Notes: generated by a model not told the origin, from the sequence alone. A stretch of 8,057 nt of DNA from an uncultured Chloroflexota bacterium (GCA_903904765.1 CAIVEA010000521.1:1-8057), one strand, 5' to 3'; counted from the stretch's first letter, positions 1 through 5,910 are shown. Translations and numbers: made by a program.

Positions 1-164
1 ATATGTAATCCGTAACAATGATGTATAGGCCAAGGTTCTCCCAAAGAGTCAAAAAATACATTACAACCATGATCGCATGTGAATTGGTAAACCTGTTGAC
101 CACAACTTTGACAAGATACGGGGTGTACTCGGACATTGCAATGTTTACCATGAGAGATGGGCAT
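1..164 (-). CDS. Zinc-ribbon-like small protein, partial (C-terminus off the left edge)
   Basis: Only the first 54 codons are inside the window. From the ATG at 164 the frame is open to base 1. The visible protein is rich in Cys and His: C9, C18-x2-C21-G, C30-D-H32-G-x-C34, then VFFDSLGEPWP (36-46) and H48-H49-C50. A CxxCG knuckle followed by a VFFD-LG-PWP-H-C segment matches, from memory, a zinc-ribbon module seen in uncharacterised bacterial proteins, so metal binding is likely but the function is unknown. The start is supported by a GAGG purine run 11 bases upstream, and no other ATG, GTG or TTG lies in the open frame above it. By hand count the first 180 bases are only about 41% G+C, clearly lower than the rest of the window, so a different origin or weaker codon adaptation is possible. 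It reads away from the hairpin at 199-230 and probably has its own promoter there. Confidence 0.62.
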   Translation of the reverse strand, partial: MPISHGKHCNVRVHPVSCQSCGQQVYQFTCDHGCNVFFDSLGEPWPIHHCYGLH

Positions 165-198
165 TTTCTCTATTCCCTCGATTACCTTGGGAAATGTT

Positions 199-230
199 CC
201 TCTATCACCTAATATAACAGGTGATAGAGG
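199..230. repeat. Perfect 12-bp inverted repeat with 8-nt centre
   Basis: The arms CCTCTATCACCT (199-210) and AGGTGATAGAGG (219-230) are exact reverse complements around the centre AATATAAC. The element sits 27 bases past the stop of the minus-strand membrane protein gene and 34 bases before the start of the zinc-ribbon-like gene. As RNA it would be a strong hairpin, but neither strand has a T-tract after it, so it is not a standard intrinsic terminator. On the minus strand the centre reads as a -10 element, so the arms could instead be an operator. Both readings are inference. Confidence 0.7.
211..219 (-). promoter_or_regulatory. Candidate extended -10 promoter inside the inverted repeat
   Basis: Read on the minus strand, positions 219-211 are TGTTATATT, an extended -10 (TGn followed by TATATT, 5 of 6 to consensus). 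No good -35 lies 17 bases upstream, which an extended -10 can tolerate. Transcription would begin near 204, giving a leader of about 40 bases before the zinc-ribbon-like gene at 164. The flanking repeat arms would overlap the polymerase binding site. Weak by itself; position is the main support. Confidence 0.35.
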
Positions 231-257
231 TTCAACTCATAGGTTATCTAATTTCTG

Positions 258-1286
258 CTATCCGCCCGGTACAGGTGTGGAGATGATGCCCATATCTGCA
301 CCCGGTTCGGGCGTGGGTGGCAGGGTGGGGGCGGGTTCGGGCGTGGCCGGCAGCACACCAGACTGGGCTAACTGGCGCGGGCTGGCGACGCTTCCTGCAT
401 ACGAGCCATCGTAATACTGTGGCGACACCCCCTGCGCTTGCAGGCTGGCTTCGGCCTGTGCGTTGACTTGCGCCGGATCGCTGTTCGGATACTGGTTGCC
501 GCGCAGTGCCTGATCGAGCGCCGGAATGCCACCCTGCGGAATGATGCCCGTCATCAGCGGGATGTTCTGCGGCGGGATGGTTTCGTTCGCCAGCGTGTAG
601 TTCAGGCCAGCCGTCATCGAGTAACCCGGCCACGGTTTCAGGCTGTAAGGCGTGTCGGCTAACAGATTGGGCGCGTTACCGCTGAGGATTTGACCCGCGA
701 AATCGCCCACTTCACTGAAGTTATCCGGCAGGTTGCCCAGTATCCGCACCAGCGGCTCGAACAGCAGGCGCAGGTTATCCACCGGATCGTGCAGTTGCGT
801 TTGTCCCAATGGAATGACCGCACGGACATCCAGCGATACCGGCACGTCCAGATCAACCGGAACGTCCAAGTTAACGGGTACGCTCAGATCAAGATGGACG
901 GGTAGCTCTAAGCCTTTGGGCAGCGACAGCGCCACCACCGCGTTATTCAGGTTGCCCACTCCCGGTAGGGTGATGTTGGCGGAGACGGTCAGCGCCACAT
1001 CATCGGTGAGGGTGACGATGGTATCGGTGTTCAGCGGGATGCTGGTGTTGAGGGGGATGCTGGTATCCAGCGGGATGCTCGTCCGCACCGGAATTGTCCA
1101 GTCAATTGTGGAGTCGTTCAGCCCCACGAAACTGCTGTGCAGCCCTTCGATCAGCGGTTGCGCGATGTTGCGCTTGATGTCGAAGATCAGCAATAGCACA
1201 GCCACGAGGACGATGACCAGAATCACGTTCACGGTGAACGAAAAAATCACCATAAAACGCCACAGTATCGTACCGAGTTTCTTCAT
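258..1286 (-). CDS. Single-pass membrane-anchored protein with hexapeptide repeats, function unknown
   Basis: 342 residues. A short basic N-terminus (MKK) is followed by one strong hydrophobic segment at about 12-35 with no cleavage motif, then KR at 38-39, fitting an uncleaved signal anchor; I infer that most of the chain is outside the membrane. Residues 68-87 contain three copies of TSIPL(D/N). Residues 136-154 contain three copies of the pattern VPV-x-LD. Both have a six-residue period and alternate hydrophobic residues as in beta strands. The C-terminal 35 or so residues are Pro-rich (repeated TPEP and similar), like a flexible tail. There are no cysteines and no catalytic motif I recognise. 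The ATG at 1286 is preceded by AGGGGG about 6 bases upstream. It resembles hypothetical proteins I associate with Chloroflexota, but no function should be assigned. It has its own candidate promoter and is separated from metK by a terminator. Confidence 0.85.
   Translation of the reverse strand: MKKLGTILWRFMVIFSFTVNVILVIVLVAVLLLIFDIKRNIAQPLIEGLHSSFVGLNDSTIDWTIPVRTSIPLDTSIPLNTSIPLNTDTIVTLTDDVALTVSANITLPGVGNLNNAVVALSLPKGLELPVHLDLSVPVNLDVPVDLDVPVSLDVRAVIPLGQTQLHDPVDNLRLLFEPLVRILGNLPDNFSEVGDFAGQILSGNAPNLLADTPYSLKPWPGYSMTAGLNYTLANETIPPQNIPLMTGIIPQGGIPALDQALRGNQYPNSDPAQVNAQAEASLQAQGVSPQYYDGSYAGSVASPRQLAQSGVLPATPEPAPTLPPTPEPGADMGIISTPVPGG
841..894. repeat. Three 18-bp tandem units coding for VPV-x-LD repeats
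   Basis: Units at 841-858, 859-876 and 877-894 begin GGCACGTCC, GGAACGTCC and GGTACGCTC and share their later bases imperfectly. On the minus strand they encode three successive VPV-x-LD hexapeptides of the membrane protein at 258-1286. The DNA has diverged more than the peptide, which suggests an old expansion kept by selection on the protein. Confidence 0.7.
1033..1086. repeat. Three 18-bp tandem units coding for TSIPL(D/N) repeats
   Basis: Units at 1033-1050, 1051-1068 and 1069-1086 each begin AGCGGGATGCT or AGGGGGATGCT. On the minus strand they encode three successive TSIPL(D/N) hexapeptides near the membrane-proximal end of the protein at 258-1286. The first 11 bases of each unit are nearly identical, so these look younger than the repeats at 841-894 and could change copy number by slippage or recombination. 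Confidence 0.75.
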
Positions 1287-1386
1287 GTCATCCCCCTAAC
1301 AGACAGGTGTGCTTGGCAAAACCGGACGGTGAAACGGGGTGCAGCAACGTCGCCCACGATCACCGGATATAACAGAGCTTATTCAG

Positions 1387-1416
1387 ACTATACACCAGTG
1401 CTTTGTCGTGTAGCAA
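1387..1416 (-). promoter_or_regulatory. Candidate promoter for the 342-residue membrane protein
   Basis: On the minus strand TTGCTA (1416-1411; 4 of 6 to the -35 consensus) is followed after 18 bases by TATAGT (1392-1387; 5 of 6 to -10). Transcription would begin near 1380, leaving a leader of roughly 90 bases before the ATG at 1286. Apart from the metK terminator, I see nothing else in the gap between the two genes (1287-1501). Confidence 0.45.
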
Positions 1417-1440
1417 ATGGATTTCCAACAATTATCAATC

Positions 1441-1473
1441 CAAATAAAAATCCCCCGATCAAGTCGGGGGATT
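1441..1473 (-). terminator. Intrinsic terminator downstream of metK
   Basis: A perfect 10-bp stem (AATCCCCCGA at 1449-1458 with TCGGGGGATT at 1464-1473) closes a 5-base loop. On the minus strand it is followed by TTTTTATT. It lies about 30 bases past the metK stop at 1502. The stem is GC-rich with a U-tract on the correct side, so this is a textbook factor-independent terminator that isolates metK from the next minus-strand gene. Confidence 0.92.
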
Positions 1474-1501
1474 GAGTGTGCATGAACCGTCTGAACGGGG
1501 A

Positions 1502-2743
1502 CTACAGGCCCGCGTCGCGGCGCAGCAGCTCGGCCTTGTCGGTCTTTTCCCACGGCACGTTGATGTCGTCGCGCCCGAAGTGACCGTAAGCGGCCACCTG
1601 CTGATAGATCGGGCGGCGCAGGTCGAGGTCACGGATGATGGCTGCCGGACGCATGTCGAAGTGCTTGCGGATGAGCGCGTCAATCTGTTCGTCCGGGATT
1701 GCGCCCGTGCCGAAGGTTTCGACGGCCAGCGAAGTGGGCTGTGCCACGCCGATGGCATACGATACCTGAAGCTCAAAGCGGGTGGCGATGCCCGCAGCCA
1801 CGATATTCTTGGCGATATACCGCGCCATATACGCCGCGCTGCGATCCACCTTGGTCGGGTCTTTGCCGGAGAACGCGCCGCCGCCATGACGTGCCACGCC
1901 ACCGTAGGTGTCCACGATAATTTTGCGTCCGGTCAGACCGGAGTCGCCCAGCGGGCCACCAGTGACGAAGCGTCCGGTGGGGTTGACGAAGATGCGGGTG
2001 TTGGCATCCGCCAGTTCGTGTGGGATGACGGTGTTGATGACATGCTCGATGATGGCCGCGCGGATTTCTTCCTGACTGATTTCCGGCGCGTGCTGGGTGG
2101 AGATGACGATGGTATCAATGCGCTTGGGCTTGCCGAAGGCATATTCTACCGTGACCTGACTCTTGGCATCCGGGCGCAGCCACGGCAGTTCGCCGCTTTT
2201 GCGGGCTTCCGCCAGACGGCGGGTGAGCTTGTGCGAGAGCGAGATAGTCAGCGGCATCAGTTCGGGGGTTTCGTCGCAGGCGAAGCCGATCATCATGCCC
2301 TGATCGCCCGCGCCGGTGGCCTCGATTTCGGCCTCGCTCATCTTGCCTTCTTTGGCTTCCAGAGCTTTGTCCACGCCCATCGCAATATCGCCGGACTGTT
2401 CTTTAATGGAGACGATCACGCCGCAAGTGTCGGCATCGAAGCCGTATTTGCCGCGTGTGTAACCGATGTTGCGGACGGTTTCGCGTACCAGTTTTTCGAT
2501 GTCCACATAGGTGCTGGTGGTGATTTCGCCCATCACCAGCACGAGGCCGGTGGTGGTGGAACACTCGCAGGCTACGCGGGCATTCGGGTCTTTGGCGATG
2601 ATGGCATCCAGCACCGCGTCCGAAATCTGGTCACACATTTTGTCGGGATGACCTTCGGAGACGGACTCCGAAGTGAAGAAATACCGGGGGGAAGTCGTAA
2701 AAGTCGTGTTGCCCACTGATGTACGCTCCTGCTGGGCTGCCAT
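1502..2743 (-). CDS. metK: S-adenosylmethionine synthetase (methionine adenosyltransferase)
   Basis: Makes S-adenosylmethionine from methionine and ATP, releasing phosphate and pyrophosphate, in the cytosol. Counting from the ATG at 2743 (413 residues), family hallmarks are complete: [13 protein letters not shown] at the N-terminus (GHPDK 31-35), the ATP-binding GAGDQG (144-149), and the GGGAFSGKD phosphate-binding loop (287-295). Length is slightly above the usual 380-400. The ATG at 2743 has no Shine-Dalgarno. The GTG at 2716 (codon 10) has AGGAG nine bases upstream and gives a 404-residue protein starting just ahead of the conserved region, so 2716 is probably the true start. Expression is under a SAM-I riboswitch with an attenuator directly upstream, so the product's own metabolite should shut the gene off. 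The gene ends in a strong terminator. Function is certain; only the start is open. Confidence 0.97.
   Translation of the reverse strand: MAAQQERTSVGNTTFTTSPRYFFTSESVSEGHPDKMCDQISDAVLDAIIAKDPNARVACECSTTTGLVLVMGEITTSTYVDIEKLVRETVRNIGYTRGKYGFDADTCGVIVSIKEQSGDIAMGVDKALEAKEGKMSEAEIEATGAGDQGMMIGFACDETPELMPLTISLSHKLTRRLAEARKSGELPWLRPDAKSQVTVEYAFGKPKRIDTIVISTQHAPEISQEEIRAAIIEHVINTVIPHELADANTRIFVNPTGRFVTGGPLGDSGLTGRKIIVDTYGGVARHGGGAFSGKDPTKVDRSAAYMARYIAKNIVAAGIATRFELQVSYAIGVAQPTSLAVETFGTGAIPDEQIDALIRKHFDMRPAAIIRDLDLRRPIYQQVAAYGHFGRDDINVPWEKTDKAELLRRDAGL
2714..2730 (-). promoter_or_regulatory. Ribosome binding site and GTG start favoured for metK
   Basis: On the minus strand AGGAG (2730-2726) stands nine bases before GTG (2716-2714), which is in frame with metK. 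The upstream ATG at 2743 is preceded by an unhelpful AT-mixed stretch directly after the terminator. The better-placed signal favours GTG and removes nine poorly conserved residues (MAAQQERTS). Confidence 0.6.
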
Positions 2744-2762
2744 AGCAATTCGCTAACGAACG

Positions 2763-2792
2763 AAAAGCGCCTCTCTGGAATAGAAGAGGCGC
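2763..2792 (-). terminator. Riboswitch-controlled attenuator of metK
   Basis: On the minus strand an 8-bp stem (GCGCCTCT at 2792-2785 with AGAGGCGC at 2774-2767) is followed by TTTT (2766-2763) and then CGTTCG. It lies between the SAM-I aptamer and metK. Its 3' arm region includes TTCCAGAG (2780-2773), which can pair perfectly with CTCTGGAA (2825-2818) inside aptamer helix P4 and its 3' flank. That pairing would break both terminator and aptamer, so SAM binding should favour termination. Confidence 0.88.
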
Positions 2793-2811
2793 GTATCACC
2801 AACGTTTGACG

Positions 2812-2914
2812 CTCATCTTCCAGAGTGTGACCTCTGACGGAATTGACACCTTCCCAACGCTTTGGGGGTTGTCGCAGTTTCAACGGGCCGTTTCCCTCCA
2901 CTGCTCCTGATGAG
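2812..2914 (-). promoter_or_regulatory. SAM-I (S-box) riboswitch aptamer in the metK leader
   Basis: On the minus strand the outer helix P1 is CTCATC (2914-2909) with GATGAG (2817-2812). Inside, AGGAGCAGTGGAGGG and the following GGCCC...TTGAAACTGC reproduce the S-box P2 region, including its kink-turn and pseudoknot segment. CCCAA/TTGGG forms P3, GGTGTCAATTCC is the conserved junction, and CAGAG/CTCTG forms P4. This is the established family that binds S-adenosylmethionine, and its place directly ahead of metK fits feedback control. An intrinsic terminator and a competing antiterminator pairing follow, so control is at transcription. The assignment rests on motif recognition, not on a covariance search. 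Confidence 0.95.
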
Positions 2915-2970
2915 TGCTGTTTGCAAGCACTGTATGTTGTTGAAACAGGCTTTTTCACCTGTTCGTCGGC

Positions 2971-2999
2971 ACTATAGCACGCGCAAAGTGCAAAATCAA
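2971..2999 (-). promoter_or_regulatory. metK promoter with extended -10
   Basis: On the minus strand TTGATT (2999-2994) and TATAGT (2976-2971) are 17 bases apart. TGC stands directly before the -10, giving an extended -10 of TGCTATAGT. Transcription would start near 2964, about 50 bases before the riboswitch P1 helix. The predicted 5' end begins with a small hairpin (AACAGG 2944-2949 on the plus strand with CCTGTT 2958-2963). The promoter lies just past the folE stop, so metK can be expressed apart from folE. Confidence 0.7.
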
Positions 3000-3018
3000 G
3001 TTGGTGTATGGGCGCTGC

Positions 3019-3708
3019 CTACAGGCTGAAACCGCTGCGCCGCGCCAGATGCGCCATAAATTCGCTGCGAAGAGCCGCCTGCTCGTGGAATGCGCCGAGC
3101 ATGGTGCTGGTGGTCATGCTGGTGTTGTGTTTTTCCACGCCGCGTATCATGGCGCACATGTGCTTGCCTTCTAGCACCACCGCCACGCCACGCGGGTTGA
3201 GAACATCCTGAATGAAATGGGCGATCTGCTGTGTCATGCGCTCCTGTACCTGCAAACGGTGGGCGAACATATCCACGATGCGCGGGATTTTGGAGAGGCC
3301 GACCACTTTGCCGGATGGGATGTAGGCGACATGGGCATGACCGAGGAAGGGCAGCATGTGGTGTTCGCACAGGCTGGTGAACTCGATGTCCCGGACGATC
3401 ACCATATCGTCATAGTCCACGTTGAAGATCGCATCGTTGATGAGCTTGGCGGGGTCGGTGCGGTAGCCATCCAGCATTTCTTCGTACATTTTGGCGACCC
3501 GGTGGGGCGTGTTAAGCAGCCCTTCGCGGTGAATGTCTTCGCCTACTGCTTGTAAGATGGTGCTGGTCGCCGCTTCGATGCGCGGACGGTCTACAGGTGC
3601 GAAGTCCAGTTCAAAGGATTTGAGGAAATCCGCCGATTGCAGTTTTCCGTTGATGGTGGAGAGGGCATCATCTCCCGCAGGTGGATGTCGTCCGTTCGAT
3701 TTGCTCAT
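3019..3708 (-). CDS. folE: GTP cyclohydrolase I
   Basis: Converts GTP to 7,8-dihydroneopterin triphosphate, the first step of folate (and other pterin) synthesis, as a cytosolic oligomer. The 229-residue protein has the family core: [10 protein letters not shown] (112-121), [23 protein letters not shown] (137-159) and [25 protein letters not shown] (183-207). C114, H117 and C185 match the three zinc ligands and H116 the neighbouring catalytic His, so it is the zinc-dependent type I enzyme. The first 35 or so residues are an unconserved polar extension. The ATG at 3708 has AAGGA six bases upstream. No terminator is visible between its stop and the metK promoter, so read-through into the metK leader is possible. 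It is divergent from folK, whose product acts two steps later (after FolB). Confidence 0.96.
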   Translation of the reverse strand: MSKSNGRHPPAGDDALSTINGKLQSADFLKSFELDFAPVDRPRIEAATSTILQAVGEDIHREGLLNTPHRVAKMYEEMLDGYRTDPAKLINDAIFNVDYDDMVIVRDIEFTSLCEHHMLPFLGHAHVAYIPSGKVVGLSKIPRIVDMFAHRLQVQERMTQQIAHFIQDVLNPRGVAVVLEGKHMCAMIRGVEKHNTSMTTSTMLGAFHEQAALRSEFMAHLARRSGFSL

Positions 3709-3781
3709 GGCCTGTCCTTCGATCTAGTGCAGCCTCATGCTGCGGGTCTGAAGGGCGCTTTGGGGTCAGTGAATGGTACAC

Positions 3782-3789
3782 AGTATACT
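3782..3789. promoter_or_regulatory. Palindromic AGTATACT, candidate shared -10 of divergent folE and folK
   Basis: AGTATACT is its own reverse complement, so TATACT (5 of 6 to the -10 consensus) is present on both strands in the folE-folK intergenic region. On the plus strand TTGGGG (3760-3765) is 18 bases upstream; on the minus strand no clear -35 is seen. An inverted repeat TAGGA-AATG-TCCTA follows at 3801-3814. Distances are about 75 bases to the folE start and 110 to the folK start. The -35 support is weak. Confidence 0.35.
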
Positions 3790-3899
3790 CTACTTCCGTT
3801 TAGGAAATGTCCTATCTCATAAATTTCTCAACCTGTGAAGGCGTGTAGCCTCTATCATCGCGTGTTATTCGGCTGTTTTTATCGGAGGAGGCGCGGCTG

Positions 3900-4403
3900 A
3901 TGAATGCTGTCACAACGGCCTATCTCTCGCTCGGCTCTAACTTGAACCCGCAGGCCAATTTGCGGCTGGCGCTGGAACACTTGAGTGCAGCCTGCCGTGT
4001 GGTGACGGTTTCCAGCGCCTATCGCACCTCGCCGCAAGGCAGTAGTGCTGCGTTGCCGTCTTTCGTCAATATGGCGGTCTGTGTGCAGACGATGCATACG
4101 CCGCTGACGTTCAAACTGAATGTGCTGCGCCCCATCGAACATGAGATGGGGCGCGTGCGCGACCCATCCCCACCGCGCATGCCGCATCCGATTGATCTGG
4201 ATATTGTGCTGTGGGGCAGCGCCGTGCTGGAGTTTGGCTCTAAGCCGTGGCGTGTACCAGACCCCGGCATATTGCTTTATGCCTATATCACCGTCCCGCT
4301 GGCGGAAATTGCGCCGGAGGTGCCCCATCCTGAAACGGGTGAACCGCTGCGCCAGATCGCTGCCCGGCTGGATTCCAGCGGATTTGAACAGGTGGCGCTG
4401 TGA
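3900..4403 (+). CDS. folK: 2-amino-4-hydroxy-6-hydroxymethyldihydropteridine pyrophosphokinase (HPPK)
   Basis: Transfers pyrophosphate from ATP to 6-hydroxymethyl-7,8-dihydropterin, giving the substrate of dihydropteroate synthase in folate synthesis. The 167 residues match HPPK throughout: YLSLGSNL (8-15), a YRTSPQG loop (41-47), FVNMAV (55-60), the ERxxGR-like stretch IEHEMGRVRDPSPPR (79-93), and the magnesium-binding D99-L-D101 followed by IVLWG. One residue is odd. The motif usually reads PR(T/P)-hydrophobic-DLD, but here it is P-H96-P-I-DLD, so the Arg equivalent to E. coli R92 is His. The start ATG at 3900 has a very strong GGAGGAGG eight bases upstream. The gene diverges from folE. It is followed by a 161-base gap and then surface-polysaccharide genes, with no clear terminator between. 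Confidence 0.94.
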   Translation: MNAVTTAYLSLGSNLNPQANLRLALEHLSAACRVVTVSSAYRTSPQGSSAALPSFVNMAVCVQTMHTPLTFKLNVLRPIEHEMGRVRDPSPPRMPHPIDLDIVLWGSAVLEFGSKPWRVPDPGILLYAYITVPLAEIAPEVPHPETGEPLRQIAARLDSSGFEQVAL

Positions 4404-4456
4404 AAGGGCGTTTGACCTACGGTTGAAAGGAGCAGTCTCGAATTCAGATGCGGACG

Positions 4457-4465
4457 TGGTAGAAT
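4457..4465 (+). promoter_or_regulatory. Candidate extended -10 promoter for the polysaccharide operon
   Basis: TGGTAGAAT (4457-4465) fits an extended -10 (TGn plus TAGAAT, 5 of 6). The hexamer 17 bases upstream (CTCGAA) is a poor -35. Transcription would begin near 4472, about 90 bases before the Wzz-like start at 4565. This argues against translation starting at the in-frame TTG at 4472, because the mRNA would begin there. Confidence 0.45.
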
Positions 4466-4564
4466 GACGTTTTGCGGTTCGCTGTTGGCGAACCTATAGT
4501 GACTCGTCCGCTGCCCCGCGCTGAAGACGGCGCTGGCGGGCAGCCCATACGGGAGCGAGCGTAT

Positions 4565-5218
4565 ATGAATTTGCTAGATTACGGGCGGGTGTTGTGGCGG
4601 CGCGGATGGATTATGCTGCTGGTGGCGGCGCTGGCTGCCGGAAGCGCATTTTTCCTGAGTACGCAGCAACAGCCGATCTATCGTTCCACGCAGAAAGTGC
4701 TGATTCAGCCGGCACGTATTGACTACAGTCTGACCGAATCCAGCCGTTTGTTGCTCAACAACCTCAGCCTGTACCTCGACAGCACCTTCACTGCTGCCAA
4801 AGTGATTGACGCGCTGCAACTGGATATGCGTCCTGATGTGTTGAAGGGCAACGTGACGATTGTTCCCAACCAGCTCACCCTTTCGATTGAGATTGGCGTG
4901 GATTTGCCGGATGGTGAACTGGCGAACCGCGTGGCGAAAGCGTGGGGCGAACAGTTGGTGGAGTTCCGTAACGTCGAAAATCAGAAGGTGCGGCGCGAAG
5001 ATCAGGTGAACGCCAATCTGCAAGACAATCCCACTTATAGTCTGCTGCGCCCGCGCCCTACGATTAATGCGCTGGCCGGCGGTTTGCTGGGGCTGCTGGT
5101 GGGCGGTGTGGTGGTGTTTGTGCTGGAATATTTGGAAAGCAACGTGGTGCGCCGCCGTGAAGACATGGAACGGGCGTTAGAAATCCCTGTTCTGGCGAGC
5201 ATCCCTAAGAACGATTAA
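4565..5218 (+). CDS. Wzz/CpsC-type polysaccharide co-polymerase (chain-length/tyrosine-kinase modulator)
   Basis: Probable membrane partner of a CpsD-type kinase, controlling polymerisation or export of a surface polysaccharide. The 217-residue form opens with MNLLDYGRVLWRRGW, typical of the family, then TM1 at about 15-31, an extracytoplasmic domain to about 160, the RPRPTINAL proline motif (162-170), and TM2 at about 169-188. A short cytoplasmic tail ends with REDMERALEIPVLASIP, the usual linker toward the kinase. At 217 residues it is compact, with a periplasm-type loop of only ~135 residues. The ATG at 4565 has GGGAG nine bases upstream. An in-frame TTG at 4472 would add 31 residues of unconserved Arg/Pro-rich sequence and is less likely. 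The kinase-like gene follows after 27 bases, so they are almost certainly co-transcribed. Confidence 0.88.
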   Translation: MNLLDYGRVLWRRGWIMLLVAALAAGSAFFLSTQQQPIYRSTQKVLIQPARIDYSLTESSRLLLNNLSLYLDSTFTAAKVIDALQLDMRPDVLKGNVTIVPNQLTLSIEIGVDLPDGELANRVAKAWGEQLVEFRNVENQKVRREDQVNANLQDNPTYSLLRPRPTINALAGGLLGLLVGGVVVFVLEYLESNVVRRREDMERALEIPVLASIPKND

Positions 5219-5245
5219 TCACAGGATACAGGAGGGGCGCACCCT

Positions 5246-5896
5246 ATGAGCAGCAGTCCGTTGATGACCCTGAGTGATCCGCGTTCGGCGGTGGCAGAAG
5301 CCTACCGCACCCTGCGGACGAACTTGATGTTTAGCAGCGTGGAAAACCTGCTGCACACGTTAATGGTGACTTCTCCCGCCATCAGCGAGGACAAAAGCCT
5401 GATTGTGGCGAATCTGGCGGTGACATTCGCGCAGAGTGGTCACAGCACGATTGTGGTGGATTGCGACCTGCGCCGTCCTGCACAACATTCGCTGTGGGGC
5501 ATCGCCAACGAGCGCGGGCTGACCACAATGATGTTGGACGATGTGGCGATGTCGAATCCGCCGCTGGTGGCCGGCCCTGTGGATAACCTGAGCATTCTAC
5601 CCGCTGGCTCGCTGCCGCCTAACCCCGCCGACCTGTTGAGCAGCCAGCGCATGAATGCGCTGATTGGCGTGCTGAAGGCGCGGGCGCATTATGTGTTGTT
5701 CGATGCGCCGCCTGTGCTGGCGGTGACGGATGCGGCGCTGCTCGTCTCCAAGCTAGATGGGGCGCTGCTGGTGGTGCGGGCTGGCAAGACACGCCGCGAT
5801 CATACAGCGCGGGCGCGGGAGGCGCTGGAGCGCGTGCATGTGCGCGTGGTGGGTGCAGTGTTGAGCGATGCGCCGCAAGACAATGTGCGCTATTAG
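5246..5896 (+). CDS. CpsD/BY-kinase-like ATPase of polysaccharide synthesis with altered P-loop
   Basis: Belongs to the MinD/ParA-like bacterial tyrosine kinase family that works with the Wzz-like membrane protein just upstream. Visible in 216 residues: E18-x2-R21-x2-R24 in EAYRTLRTNL (the oligomerisation motif), a Walker A position TSPAISEDKS (42-51), Walker A' VVDCDLRRP (70-78), and Walker B VLFDAPP (150-156) followed by LAVTDA. The Walker A normally reads close to PGEGKS or PGPGEGK(S/T), but here every glycine is gone (A45, S47, D49) while K50 and S51 remain. The C-terminus has only one tyrosine (Y216, the last residue) instead of the usual tyrosine cluster. It may therefore bind nucleotide poorly and act as a pseudokinase or scaffold, but the other motifs look intact. 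The ATG at 5246 has GGAGG ten bases upstream. Frame and codon use give no sign of decay. Confidence 0.87.
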   Translation: MSSSPLMTLSDPRSAVAEAYRTLRTNLMFSSVENLLHTLMVTSPAISEDKSLIVANLAVTFAQSGHSTIVVDCDLRRPAQHSLWGIANERGLTTMMLDDVAMSNPPLVAGPVDNLSILPAGSLPPNPADLLSSQRMNALIGVLKARAHYVLFDAPPVLAVTDAALLVSKLDGALLVVRAGKTRRDHTARAREALERVHVRVVGAVLSDAPQDNVRY

Positions 5897-5910
5897 GGTG
5901 TTCGTGCGTG

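Noticed and set aside
18..212. A 64-codon plus-strand frame near the left edge
   Set aside because: It overlaps the minus-strand zinc-ribbon-like frame, which has a patterned Cys/His sequence and better start context; the plus frame shows no protein-like pattern and ends inside the inverted repeat.
199..230. Reading the inverted repeat as a standard intrinsic terminator of the 342-residue protein gene
   Set aside because: The stem is strong, but no run of T follows on either strand; it was kept as an inverted repeat of uncertain role.
841..1086. The 18-bp repeats as a CRISPR-like array or mobile-element repeat
   Set aside because: The units are directly adjacent with no spacers, lie in one reading frame and encode regular hexapeptides, so they are coding repeats.
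1472..2719. A 415-codon open frame on the plus strand opposite metK
   Set aside because: It is the antisense shadow of the strongly conserved metK; its translation shows no recognisable motifs, and such long shadows are common opposite GC-biased genes.
4472..4564. Upstream TTG start adding 31 residues to the Wzz-like protein
   Set aside because: No ribosome binding site, unconserved Arg/Pro-rich extension, and it coincides with the predicted transcription start; the ATG at 4565 has a Shine-Dalgarno and begins with the typical family N-terminus.
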